This document shows positions 34,368 to 43,044 of a stretch of 60,128 nucleotides of DNA, piece by piece. This DNA comes from Clostridiales bacterium (GTDB lineage Bacteria > Bacillota > Clostridia > Oscillospirales > CAG-272): NCBI GenBank assembly GCA_019415985.1, contig DXYE01000002.1, forward strand, positions 4,636 through 64,763. The letters run 5' to 3'. Made by a program: the position numbers and the translations under genes. The first letter of the stretch is position 1. Every line of letters starts with the position of its first letter. Below the pieces are notes generated by a model. The model worked only from the letters and a program-made list of their open reading frames with translations, was not told where the DNA came from and searched no databases.

Positions 34368-37160
34368 TTAAGCCTCAAGAGCTCTGACGAAATTGGTTAT
34401 CAGCGTGGCAACCTCAGCTCTGGAAGCCGTTCCCTTAGGATTGAACGTTCCGTCGCCAGGGCCCTGAACAAGACCAGCTCCTGCGCAGAATTCTACCGCT
34501 TCCTCGGCCCAGTCGGCAATCTGATCTGCATCTGTGAACGAAACCTCTTCATCAGATACATCCAGGGTAATTTCCTTGTGCTCCATGTAATTGACCAGCA
34601 TGAGACACATCTGTTCACGTGTAATTTCATCGCCGGGGTTGAAAGTCGTTTCGGAGGTTCCAAGCACGACGTTGTTTTCGTATGCCCATGCAACAGCCGT
34701 TCCGTACCAAGAATCCATCTCTACATCCGTAAACGGCAGTTCAGCATCCTCATACTGTGTGAAATCAACGCCTTCATAATTTGCCAGCAGTCTGACAAAC
34801 ATAGCGCGGGTCATAACTGTTCCAGGCTCAAAGGTTGTATCAGAGGTTCCAAGGAACAGGTTGTTTTTGTATACGTACTCTACGTACTCATAATACCAAG
34901 CGTCCTCATCTACATCGACGAAAGGCAGCTCGGTAGGCTCAAGCTTCGGAATGGCCTCCGTCTCCAGAACAGTTTTGCAAACTGTGCATTCCTTGTGCTG
35001 AGATCCCTCTTCCTCTTCGGTCGCTTCCTTATCCACGATCCAATCAGAAGGCGTGTGATCGATCATTTCAATCGCTTCCGTCTCCAGCGTCTCGCCGCAG
35101 ACTGTGCATTCCTTGTGCTGAGAACCCGCTGCTGTGCAAGTAGCCTCTGTATCTACGATCCACTCTGAAGCAATGTGCTCAACGGAATACGCTACGATCT
35201 CAAATGCGTCGCAAGAAGCGCAGCGCACAACTTTTTCACCGTTTGTTCCCTCGCCCGCGCAGGACGCTTCTTTGAGAATCAGGATCTCCTCTGTCATTTC
35301 ATGATCGTCGGGATGTACAACGTTCTGCGGATTTGTCGGATCATAAGACCCGTCCGCAATAATGCAGTTCTGCATCAGATGCTTGCTGTTACCGAACATC
35401 AGCAATTGGAAGCCTTTCCCTTCTGTCTGATCGGTATAGCTCTCATAATTCGCGGTATGAACCAGCTGCTGATCCACATAAACCTTAACCGTGGCGGGGC
35501 CAGCGTCGCTGATAGAAACGGCTAAAGCCAGCGTATGCCATTCGGCGTTCTCACCGATTGCCCACTCCACATCCATCGAATATTCGTCAGCGCCGTTAAA
35601 GGCACCATACGTCACTTTACCTGCGCCGGGTTTATACTGCAGGATTTTTGCCCCATTATTGCTGTTAAGCCACAAGCCTCTGTATGCGCCCTCTTCATAT
35701 TCCGCCTCGTTCATCTTCAGCGTGGTGGATACGACAAAATCCTTTGCTGTAATAAAGATATCCTGCTGACCCGCACCGGTTGTCGGACCAGGAGCTACAA
35801 CGGAAGAATTCATCCAGTAAGTTCCGTCGTCAAGACGGGCCCAACCGGCGTCTTTCTCCGTTCCGGCCATGAACACCTTCATGAATTCGTCAGTCACTTC
35901 GGAGTTCTCGTCCAGATAGAAAAGGTACTCCGGAATTTCAACCGTCTCGTTCAGCTCGTAAACAGCAAAGCTCTTTACGAGGATCTGGCTCAGGCCATCC
36001 TTCCAGAGAATCGGAACCAAGCCGGTCTGCTTGGAAATATCGAAACTCGGAATCTGATAGGTGATAACGCATTCGCCGTCGGCATAGCAACGCAGCGTTC
36101 CGTCCGCCTCCACAATCAAGGCAAGCTTATGGAAAACGGAATCCGCGCCTGAAGCCCAATCGACCTCAACAGATTCAATCTCTCCTGATGGTCCCTCAAG
36201 CGTGAGCTTCTGAGCGATCGGATAATAGCGGAAGCTGTGCGTCTGCTCATCGTTCATGTTCAGCCAAAGCTGAACATTGTGTCCTTCCTCTCTTGCCATT
36301 TGTCCGCTGATTTCTGCTGTAATAATCATCGGCGCGGAATATCGAGCTATCTGCTTCCAAGGAGATGAAGTCACAGCGCCGGTCAAAAAGAAATCTTCGC
36401 CCTCTACCAATTCTGTATTACCGGCTGTAAAACTATCAATGACCCATTTCGGAGAATTTGCATCCACATAGTATGCCTGATCACGGTTCCGCGCAGCCGC
36501 ATAGGCAGGCAGGTTCGCCAAATCATAGCTCGGGGTTGTAATCGCGAAATACGCGATATCAAACGGCTTTGAGCCCTGATTCCAAACAATCGGCATTTTC
36601 TCAGTCCAAACAGGATCACTCAACGTCGTCTCGAAAACCTGTTCGCCGTCCGCGTAGCAGTTCACCGTGCCGTCTTCCGCCATATCCATCGTCAGCACAT
36701 GGAAAACAGCCTCCGAACCGGTCGCCCAGTCATTCACCTCATACGGCTCTCCGACTATAGCGTCACCGATATACAGCGCCAGAATGTTCTGCATCGGATA
36801 ATACCGGAACTGGACACTGTCATCAACGGCATTGTGCCAGAGCGCAATGTAATCGCCCGAGGATCTGGTCGTGTCTGTTACGCGCAGTGAAATGGAAAGC
36901 TGCACAACCTCACTAATTGAAACCTGCTGTCCGAAAGGAGCGGGCAGGAATGCATTCGTTGTGAAATAGCTGCCGTCCTCAGCAACCGTAAACTGGTTAT
37001 TGCAGAACGATCCGATCCATGAAGCGCGGGACTGGCCGTCAACGTAATACAGCACCTCGCCTGCTCCAGCGGCTTCATCGCCTTCAACCGCAGCAGCCGG
37101 CATAATCCACATGCCGAGCAGCATACTGATAAGCAATACCACTGATAAAACTTTCTTCAT
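34368..37160 (-). CDS. secreted SLH-domain surface protein with three LamG-like repeats
   Basis: 930 residues. Signal peptide 1-24 (MKKVLSVVLLISMLLGMWIM then PAAA). Three related blocks of about 190 residues (roughly 35-225, 228-405, 410-620) share features such as QFRYYPMQN / SFRYYPIAQK, VNDWATG / VDWASG / VEWAIG and VNCYADGEQVF / LRCYADGECVI; they look like concanavalin-A or LamG-type jelly rolls. A Cys-pair region (about 640-745) repeats the unit QHKECTVC plus a TEAI end. Three SLH domains (about 750-930) each carry the FxDV and GxxDTTFEPG pattern and should bind cell-wall polymer. AGGAGG precedes the ATG. Likely role is glycan binding at the surface; no catalytic motif seen. Confidence 0.85.
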   Translation of the reverse strand: MKKVLSVVLLISMLLGMWIMPAAAVEGDEAAGAGEVLYYVDGQSRASWIGSFCNNQFTVAEDGSYFTTNAFLPAPFGQQVSISEVVQLSISLRVTDTTRSSGDYIALWHNAVDDSVQFRYYPMQNILALYIGDAIVGEPYEVNDWATGSEAVFHVLTMDMAEDGTVNCYADGEQVFETTLSDPVWTEKMPIVWNQGSKPFDIAYFAITTPSYDLANLPAYAAARNRDQAYYVDANSPKWVIDSFTAGNTELVEGEDFFLTGAVTSSPWKQIARYSAPMIITAEISGQMAREEGHNVQLWLNMNDEQTHSFRYYPIAQKLTLEGPSGEIESVEVDWASGADSVFHKLALIVEADGTLRCYADGECVITYQIPSFDISKQTGLVPILWKDGLSQILVKSFAVYELNETVEIPEYLFYLDENSEVTDEFMKVFMAGTEKDAGWARLDDGTYWMNSSVVAPGPTTGAGQQDIFITAKDFVVSTTLKMNEAEYEEGAYRGLWLNSNNGAKILQYKPGAGKVTYGAFNGADEYSMDVEWAIGENAEWHTLALAVSISDAGPATVKVYVDQQLVHTANYESYTDQTEGKGFQLLMFGNSKHLMQNCIIADGSYDPTNPQNVVHPDDHEMTEEILILKEASCAGEGTNGEKVVRCASCDAFEIVAYSVEHIASEWIVDTEATCTAAGSQHKECTVCGETLETEAIEMIDHTPSDWIVDKEATEEEEGSQHKECTVCKTVLETEAIPKLEPTELPFVDVDEDAWYYEYVEYVYKNNLFLGTSDTTFEPGTVMTRAMFVRLLANYEGVDFTQYEDAELPFTDVEMDSWYGTAVAWAYENNVVLGTSETTFNPGDEITREQMCLMLVNYMEHKEITLDVSDEEVSFTDADQIADWAEEAVEFCAGAGLVQGPGDGTFNPKGTASRAEVATLITNFVRALEA

Positions 37161-37535
37161 GATTTACTTTTCCCTCCTAAAAAATTTTTATATATATACC
37201 CTGATATATATATAACAATCTCCGATCCCCGTCTATAATTTATGGGGTTTTCTGTATTAAAACACTGTGATAAGGTTTCCTTGCACTTCACTTGGCCCTT
37301 ATGCAATTTGTCTGATTTTATCTTATCACAGCTTTGTAATTTTGTCAACAGTCATTTACAGATATTTCACAAAATAATGTAGTATTCCGCACACCACATA
37401 TTATTTTTCCTGTTTTTTTATCAAAATTCGTGTTTTTTTGCATATATTTTTTGATAACTGCTTTCGTGTATTATCATATATGCCTATTGGATATTTTTCC
37501 TGCAAATGCGGTCCGCCTTTTTTTAATAAAAATTG
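37161..37535. other. intergenic carrying the SLH-gene leader and promoter
   Basis: 375 bp, very AT-rich. It contains the SLH promoter (37320-37348), a 5' leader of about 150 nt and the inverted repeat CTGTGATAAG / CTTATCACAG (37265-37274 and 37322-37331). No gene seen. Confidence 0.6.
37320..37348 (-). promoter_or_regulatory. sigma-A promoter of the SLH gene
   Basis: On the minus strand TTGACA (37343-37348), 17-nt spacer, TAAGAT (37320-37325). One arm of the repeat CTTATCACAG (37322-37331) overlaps the -10 box; the partner arm lies about 40 nt inside the transcript. Confidence 0.75.
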
Positions 37536-37568
37536 AAGACCCGACGCTTTTAGAAAGCAACGGGTCTT
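37536..37568 (-). terminator. terminator of the rplU-prp-rpmA operon
   Basis: AAGACCCG / CGGGTCTT stem with a 17-nt loop, followed on the minus strand by CAATTTTTATT. It lies about 20 nt after the rpmA stop. Confidence 0.8.
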
Positions 37569-37588
37569 ACACGGTTTCTTACTTCGAC

Positions 37589-37876
37589 TTATTCCGCATC
37601 AGCCGCATAAACGCTGACGCGCTTCTTATTGCCGGCATATCTTTCAAACTTCACGGTGCCGCTGATCAACGCGAACAGCGTATCATCAGAGCCGATGCCG
37701 ACATTCTTGCCGGGATGCACATTGGTTCCGCGCTGTCTGACAATAATATTGCCTGCAACCACGGCCTGTCCGTCCGCTTTTTTGACGCCCAGCCGCTGTG
37801 CGTTACTGTCGCGTCCGTTCTTTGTCGAACCGACACCTTTTTTATGTGCAAAAAACTGCAGGTTTAACTTCAACAT
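37589..37876 (-). CDS. rpmA: 50S ribosomal protein L27
   Basis: 95 residues. It begins MLKLNLQFFAHKKGVGSTKN; the LNLQFFA segment is the Firmicutes extension removed by Prp so that the mature N-terminus can reach the peptidyl transferase centre. GRDSNAQRLGVK and VRQRGTNVHPGKNVGIG are standard L27. It is the last gene of the rplU-prp-rpmA operon. Confidence 0.98.
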   Translation of the reverse strand: MLKLNLQFFAHKKGVGSTKNGRDSNAQRLGVKKADGQAVVAGNIIVRQRGTNVHPGKNVGIGSDDTLFALISGTVKFERYAGNKKRVSVYAADAE

Positions 37877-37924
37877 GTCTCTCCACCTCCAAAATTACCA
37901 TCAACGCACCGCTTGTGCAGCCGT

Positions 37925-38281
37925 TTACGGTTCGCGCTCCTCGATATCCACATCGAGAAAATCATAATAATCTTCCAGCATGTCGCTAAGCTGAAGATAG
38001 TAGCTGTAAATCAGCCCGGAAACGGCGTATTGCTTCTTTTCGTCTCGCTCCTGCGACGGTAGGGCCGACAGCGCCGTCACCGTAATATCCGTTGTCTTCT
38101 CATCAATTTCATATGTCACGGAGCTGGCGTAGGCTACCTCCACCGTGTTAATCAACAGCATGGTCATGGCCGACAGCGCAGCGCAAAGGACATCATTGCC
38201 TGCGTCCCCGTATCCGCTGTGCCCCTGCTCCTCGAAACCGTAAAGCACGCCTTCTGCCTTGAAGAAAACAATTTTGACCAT
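37925..38281 (-). CDS. prp: ribosomal-processing cysteine protease Prp
   Basis: 118 residues. The catalytic dyad is visible as the His in GHSGY and the Cys in GNDVLCAALSAMT. Prp cleaves the N-terminal extension of L27 after the FFA sequence. Its position between rplU and rpmA is the standard Firmicutes order. AGGATATCTGAA precedes the ATG. Confidence 0.95.
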   Translation of the reverse strand: MVKIVFFKAEGVLYGFEEQGHSGYGDAGNDVLCAALSAMTMLLINTVEVAYASSVTYEIDEKTTDITVTALSALPSQERDEKKQYAVSGLIYSYYLQLSDMLEDYYDFLDVDIEEREP

Positions 38282-38296
38282 TTCAGATATCCTATC

Positions 38297-38328
38297 TTTA
38301 GATGTTTTCCGGTTTAGATGTTTTCCGG
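38297..38328. repeat. two perfect tandem copies of a 16-nt unit
   Basis: TTTAGATGTTTTCCGG occurs at 38297-38312 and again immediately at 38313-38328, in the short gap between rplU and prp. A small tandem duplication of the intergenic spacer. Confidence 0.85.
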
Positions 38329-38353
38329 CCCTGAGTTGGGCGCTTACAGCCGT

Positions 38354-38665
38354 TCAAACGCTGATCTTCTCAACCTGTACCTTGGTATAGGGCTGACGAT
38401 GTCCGAGCTTTTTCTTTTCATTTTTCTTGGCCTTATATTTCAAAACGTAAATTTTCTTGCCCTTGCCCTGCTTGACAACGGAAGCCGTTACGCTTGCGCC
38501 TTCCACAGTCGGCATTCCAGTCTTAAAGCCGCTGTCTGCGGATACCGCGAGCACACGGTCAAACGTTACCTTTTCACCGGTCTCTGCCTCAAGCTTTTCT
38601 ACAAAGAGGACATCGCCCTCCTGAACCTTGTACTGCTTTCCGCCCGTTTCGATTACAGCAAACAC
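38354..38665 (-). CDS. rplU: 50S ribosomal protein L21
   Basis: About 103 residues. I start at the GTG at 38665, which gives the standard (M)FAVIETGGKQYKVQEGD with AGGTG 8 nt upstream. The end KLGHRQPYTKVQVEKI is the usual L21 C-terminus. First gene of the L21-Prp-L27 operon. Confidence 0.97.
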   Translation of the reverse strand: MFAVIETGGKQYKVQEGDVLFVEKLEAETGEKVTFDRVLAVSADSGFKTGMPTVEGASVTASVVKQGKGKKIYVLKYKAKKNEKKKLGHRQPYTKVQVEKISV

Positions 38666-38754
38666 GAAAAGCACCTCACTTTCGTTTATGACTCGCTAAT
38701 GCAGGCAGCAGCCGTCTGCGACGGACCGCATTTTTCTAGCCTGACTTTAAGCGG
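38666..38754 (-). promoter_or_regulatory. possible L21 autoregulatory leader
   Basis: About 90 nt of untranslated RNA precede rplU. It contains a CCGTC-GCA-GACGG hairpin and flanking pairing. Firmicutes often carry an L21 leader that is bound by the ribosomal protein. I can see position and structure, but not a confirmed match to the known motif. Confidence 0.4.
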
Positions 38755-38760
38755 CAGATT

Positions 38761-38789
38761 ATTATACCATGATTTGGTCCGCATGTCAA
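38761..38789 (-). promoter_or_regulatory. perfect-consensus promoter of rplU-prp-rpmA
   Basis: On the minus strand TTGACA (38784-38789), 17-nt spacer, TATAAT (38761-38766). Confidence 0.9.
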
Positions 38790-38866
38790 CTGCCTGCGTT
38801 TTTGAAAACGCGTTCTGCCGTGCTGAATATGTGAATTTTATGTAAATTTAAATTCTTCTAACAAAT

Positions 38867-39724
38867 TTACACGGTATCTGCAAACCGTTCAGCCGATGTC
38901 AGCGTATTTTTCAGCAGCATCGTTATGGTCATCGGACCGACGCCGCCTGGAACAGGCGTCAGCCAGCCTGCTATAGGTTCTACAGACGCTGCGTCGACAT
39001 CTCCGGTCAGCTTGCCGTCGCTCCTCCTGTTCATCCCTACATCGATTACAGCAGCCCCGGGTTTTACCATATCGCCTGTAATAAAATCCGCACGTCCGAC
39101 TGCCACGACAAGAATATCGGCCCGACGGCAGACATCCGCCAGATTTTTCGTGCGGGAATGGCAGACGGTTACCGTTCCGTTTTGGTGAAGCAGAAGCATC
39201 GCCTGGGGCTTGCCGACAATATTGCTCCTTCCGACCACAACGCATTCCTTGCCGCAGACATCAATACCCGATTTTTCGAGCAGTACCATCACGCCGGCCG
39301 GTGTGCAGGGGACAAAATCAAATGTACCGATCATGATTTTCCCAACGTTTACGGGATGAAAGGCGTCCACATCCTTGTCCGGACGGATGGTATTGATCAC
39401 CTCGTTTTCATCCAAGTGGTGCGGCAGCGGCAGTTGAACCAAGATACCGTGGATGTCGGATCTCTCATTCAGTGCGCGAACCTGCGCAATTAGCTCTTCC
39501 TGTGTCGTCGTTTCCGGCAGCGCTATAACCTCAGAGTAAAATCCGGCCTCTGTGCATGCCTTTGCCTTGTTGCGTACATAGACCTGTGAGGCAGGGTTTT
39601 CGCCCACAATGATAACCGCCAGTCCCGGAACCACCCCGGTCTTCTCTTTCAGCCTCGCCGCCTGTTCGGCGATTTCACCCCGTACCTCAGCGGCAATCCT
39701 TTTGCCGTCAATGACCTTTGCCAT
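38867..39724 (-). CDS. folD: bifunctional methylenetetrahydrofolate dehydrogenase / methenyltetrahydrofolate cyclohydrolase
   Basis: About 285 residues from the ATG at 39724 (AAAGGA upstream; an ATG at 39736 is an alternative). FolD interconverts 5,10-methylene-, methenyl- and 10-formyl-tetrahydrofolate. Motifs: VGENPASQVYVRNKAKAC (with the catalytic Lys), VQLPLPHHLDE, PDKDVDAFHPVNVGK, GRSNIVGKPQAMLLL and the end PVPGGVGPMTITMLL. It stands between rplU and lgt. Confidence 0.97.
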   Translation of the reverse strand: MAKVIDGKRIAAEVRGEIAEQAARLKEKTGVVPGLAVIIVGENPASQVYVRNKAKACTEAGFYSEVIALPETTTQEELIAQVRALNERSDIHGILVQLPLPHHLDENEVINTIRPDKDVDAFHPVNVGKIMIGTFDFVPCTPAGVMVLLEKSGIDVCGKECVVVGRSNIVGKPQAMLLLHQNGTVTVCHSRTKNLADVCRRADILVVAVGRADFITGDMVKPGAAVIDVGMNRRSDGKLTGDVDAASVEPIAGWLTPVPGGVGPMTITMLLKNTLTSAERFADTV

Positions 39725-40049
39725 ATTTATAATCATCCTTTCTTTTTTCAGCACCGATTCATCCAAAACCTTTCATGCATCGGAAAATCCGTTCTTAATG
39801 CAGATCATCCGTAAAAAGCCGTTTTCCCTCTCCAACACGCGCGATTACCCAAAAGTCGGAAGGGAAGGCTTTTGTCAAAGGTATCTGAACAGGTTTCAGC
39901 ACTTCCCTGTCCGCCAAAGAAAATATTAAAACTAATTTATTGCCATATGATATGCACTACTGCTGGCAAGTCAAAAACGCATACCCTTCACGCCCGCCAT
40001 CCCTTTTGACAGTGATCCGCTCACGACAGACCGGCGGAGAATTAACGCA

Positions 40050-41198
40050 TCAGTTTTCTTTTTCTTCTTTCGTTGCTTCCGCTTCTGCATCGTCTGTAGC
40101 CATGTCTTCCGTCCGCCGCCATTTTTCGTCTTCCGTCTGATTTTCACTGTGCTCCGTATATGTCTGCTCCACTGACTGCTGTGCGGTGTCGGCTTCCGTC
40201 CCTTCTTCTGCCGAAGCCGCAGGCACAGCCGATGACTCCGCTTCCGACGCACATACCGGGCAGTCCGCCGCGTCCGCTGCTTTCAAGTCATCGCATGTGC
40301 ATTTTTCGGGACCTTCCGCCGCCTGAGGTACTGCCTGCATCTCCCGCTTCAAAGGATGTGTTTTTGCAAAACGACGCCCGACGATCAAAAGGATGGTGCC
40401 GAAGATAACGCATGCAAGAGCAAGAAGCTGAGAGATGCGGACATTTCCCACATATAGGCTGTCGGTCCGGAAGCCCTCGATGAACATTCGGCCCAGTCCA
40501 TACCATACAGCATACATTAGAACAATCTGACCGTTGAATTTCTTGTGTTTGTAATACAGGCTCAGCAGTATAAAGCCCATTAACGTCCAAAGAGACTCAT
40601 ATAAAAAGGTGGGATGTACGTAAAGAGGTGCGGAAGTCGCCGTCGACTGTATGCCCATAACCCAGGGCAGATCTGCGGCATTCGGTGTTTGTACGACATG
40701 CCCGAGAAAATCGAATTCCTTGAGCGTTCCATAAGCCTCCGCATTGACGAAATTCCCCCAGCGGCCGATAGCCTGGCCCAGTAATACGCCCGGCGCGGCC
40801 ATATCCAGAATCTTGCGGCAATCGATTTTTTTCACACAGGAGACAATCAGAATGGCGAGAATGCCGCCGATGAGACCGCCATAGATCGCCAATCCACCTT
40901 CCCATATAGCAATGACATCGTAGAAGGATTTATAATTTCCTGTGTCGAGCGTCGTCAGAACATAATAGGCGCGCGCACCGATAATCGCGCTGAAAATGCT
41001 GAAGATGGCATAATCCAGAATGTCGTCGGTGGAAATTCCTTCCTGTTTTCTTCTGTACAGTACGCACACTACGGCAAGAATAATGCCCAATGTGATGATA
41101 ACCCCGTACCAAGTGATGCGGAAATTCCCGAATTCCAGCGCATTTTGGGTCACGCGAAACGGGTCAATGCCTAAGTTTGGAAAAGAAATATAATGCAT
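40050..41198 (-). CDS. lgt: prolipoprotein diacylglyceryl transferase with acidic C-terminal tail
   Basis: About 382 residues from the ATG at 41198 (GAGGGAG upstream). Lgt transfers diacylglyceryl from phosphatidylglycerol to the lipobox Cys of prolipoproteins. The seven-helix core has YGVIITLGIILA, EGGLAIYGGLIGG, the signature GRWGNFVNAEAYG and HPTFLYESLW. The core ends near residue 285; about 95 further residues are hydrophilic, Ala/Glu/Thr-rich and contain CTCDD and CPVC, a possible four-Cys metal site. Such a tail is not needed for the known activity. It lies downstream of the M16 peptidase pair on the same strand. Confidence 0.95.
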   Translation of the reverse strand: MHYISFPNLGIDPFRVTQNALEFGNFRITWYGVIITLGIILAVVCVLYRRKQEGISTDDILDYAIFSIFSAIIGARAYYVLTTLDTGNYKSFYDVIAIWEGGLAIYGGLIGGILAILIVSCVKKIDCRKILDMAAPGVLLGQAIGRWGNFVNAEAYGTLKEFDFLGHVVQTPNAADLPWVMGIQSTATSAPLYVHPTFLYESLWTLMGFILLSLYYKHKKFNGQIVLMYAVWYGLGRMFIEGFRTDSLYVGNVRISQLLALACVIFGTILLIVGRRFAKTHPLKREMQAVPQAAEGPEKCTCDDLKAADAADCPVCASEAESSAVPAASAEEGTEADTAQQSVEQTYTEHSENQTEDEKWRRTEDMATDDAEAEATKEEKEN

Positions 41199-41609
41199 TT
41201 GCTCTCCCTCCGGTATTATATTTTCCGGCCGCCGCTCCATTTTGCTCCTGCGGCCGTTTTGAATCGTTTTTGCAGTACAGACAGCTCGAAAGGCACCGGA
41301 TTTTTCGCTGCCGTTCCGCTGTCGCATAAGCGTTGCCTATCTGTCTGCCGAATCGAAAAAACAATATCCGTGCGCTCCAGAAGCCGCCCCAGCGCCTAAA
41401 TAACTATGACTCCCGAAAAGCAACCTCAGAACTCTAAAGACCGCAGAAAACGGCCGCTCCCGCTGCACAGTATTTCACAGACCGTATATGTAACACCACT
41501 ACAGCATAACTGAGCGGCTTCTCTAACCGCCCATGCCAAACCGGGGCTCTTCCGGGGACGCGGCACGCCATTCTGCCGCACCCCGGATCCGTTTAGGAGC
41601 AACTCGAAA

Positions 41610-42929
41610 TCACTTCAAGGGCTCCACAACGCTTACCGCGAAGCATTCGGGTCTGAACAGGGACTGCATCACACGCTGCGCATCCTCGGCGGTCAGTGTC
41701 GGAACCGTGTCGACTGCGTCAAGCAGATCTCTGCCATCAAATACATATTCCATATAACTGTTCGCAATATCCTCCGTGTTTTCAAACATCATAACCAGAC
41801 CCGAATACAGGACCCTGCGGCAACGCTCGAAGGTCTCCTCAGATATGGGTTTTGCCGCCGCCTCAAGTGCACATTCCTTCACGCGTCGATAGACTTCAAG
41901 AGGCTGGTCAGTTTCAGCCGACAGTTCCAGAAAGGAAAAACTCTTATTATGCGCGAAGGAACCGCCGAATTTTCGGTTGATCAGTCCACCCTCATAGAGC
42001 TGCTCATACAAATCGCTTGTCCGGCCGAACAGCATATCGTTGACAATGGAAGCCGTCAGCGCTTTTTTCATGCGCGTCTGCGGATCTGTGGATATCTCGG
42101 TATCCTTAACGCCGATGCAGACAAGAGGCCGCGCCACCTGAGCGGACGCCGTCACCGTTTCTTCCTTCACTGACGCTGCTTCCTCTGGATACCCGCGGAT
42201 GATTTCCAGCGGCGCCTCAGCTTTGCTCGGCAGGACACGGTCAGCCGCTTCCAGCACTTCCTCCAGCGCGACATCGCCGCTGACAAACAGTCCCATATTC
42301 GACAGATGGTAGAAAGTCCGGTAACAGCGGTACAGGATATCCGCCGTGATGCCGGAAATGGATTCGACCGTACCGCCGATGTTGATACGAACGGGATGCG
42401 ATGCATACATAGCCTTCAGCATATTATAGAAAACGGTCTGGCCCGGGTCGTCCTCATACATGCGCAGCTCCTGCCCAATGATGCCCTGTTCTTTCAGAAC
42501 GGTTTCCGGCGTAAAATAAGGCTGGGTCACAAAGTCAAGGAGAATTTCAAGAGACGGCACGAAGTTTTCCGTACATGAAAACAGATACGCTGTAAGATCA
42601 AAGGAGGTGTATGCGTTTGCATTGGCGCCGGTCCTGGCAAACCGCGCAAAGGTATCCTCGCCGTTTTCGTTTTCAAACATCTTGTGCTCAAGGAAATGTG
42701 CGATGCCGTCCGGAACCCTGGTAAAGGTGTCCTCTCCCGCAAGCCGGAAACAGTTGTCGATAGAGCCGTAACGCGTGCCAAGCACCGCGTAAGAGGTGGA
42801 CATTTTTTTAGGCACCACATAGATCGGCAGCCCGCTTGCGTGCCTCATAGTGTAGCATCGCTCATGAATCAGTCTGCTCTCCTTTAAATGCATTTGACCT
42901 AAAAGACTGTTTTTCTGTATATTTTCCAT
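41610..42929 (-). CDS. M16 family zinc peptidase (YmfH-like)
   Basis: 439 residues. The inverted zinc motif HFLEH (in GIAHFLEHKMFENENGED) is present, with the ARTGANANAYTSFDLTAY segment expected of M16 peptidases. Firmicutes carry two adjacent M16 genes, YmfF-like and YmfH-like; this is the catalytic YmfH type. Such pairs have been linked to bacteriocin maturation in Bacillus and, in automatic annotation, to elongation factor P modification; neither role is shown here. AAAGGAGC precedes the ATG. Confidence 0.88.
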   Translation of the reverse strand: MENIQKNSLLGQMHLKESRLIHERCYTMRHASGLPIYVVPKKMSTSYAVLGTRYGSIDNCFRLAGEDTFTRVPDGIAHFLEHKMFENENGEDTFARFARTGANANAYTSFDLTAYLFSCTENFVPSLEILLDFVTQPYFTPETVLKEQGIIGQELRMYEDDPGQTVFYNMLKAMYASHPVRINIGGTVESISGITADILYRCYRTFYHLSNMGLFVSGDVALEEVLEAADRVLPSKAEAPLEIIRGYPEEAASVKEETVTASAQVARPLVCIGVKDTEISTDPQTRMKKALTASIVNDMLFGRTSDLYEQLYEGGLINRKFGGSFAHNKSFSFLELSAETDQPLEVYRRVKECALEAAAKPISEETFERCRRVLYSGLVMMFENTEDIANSYMEYVFDGRDLLDAVDTVPTLTAEDAQRVMQSLFRPECFAVSVVEPLK

Positions 42930-43044
42930 ACACCTGCTCCTTTAATTTACATTTCAGCTCAGATGGAGTGTACCGGTATCCTTTCACCTACGTCTCCCTC
43001 CGGCCCCGCGCCGTCATCCGTCGTTCAAACGCGGTATGCCGATA

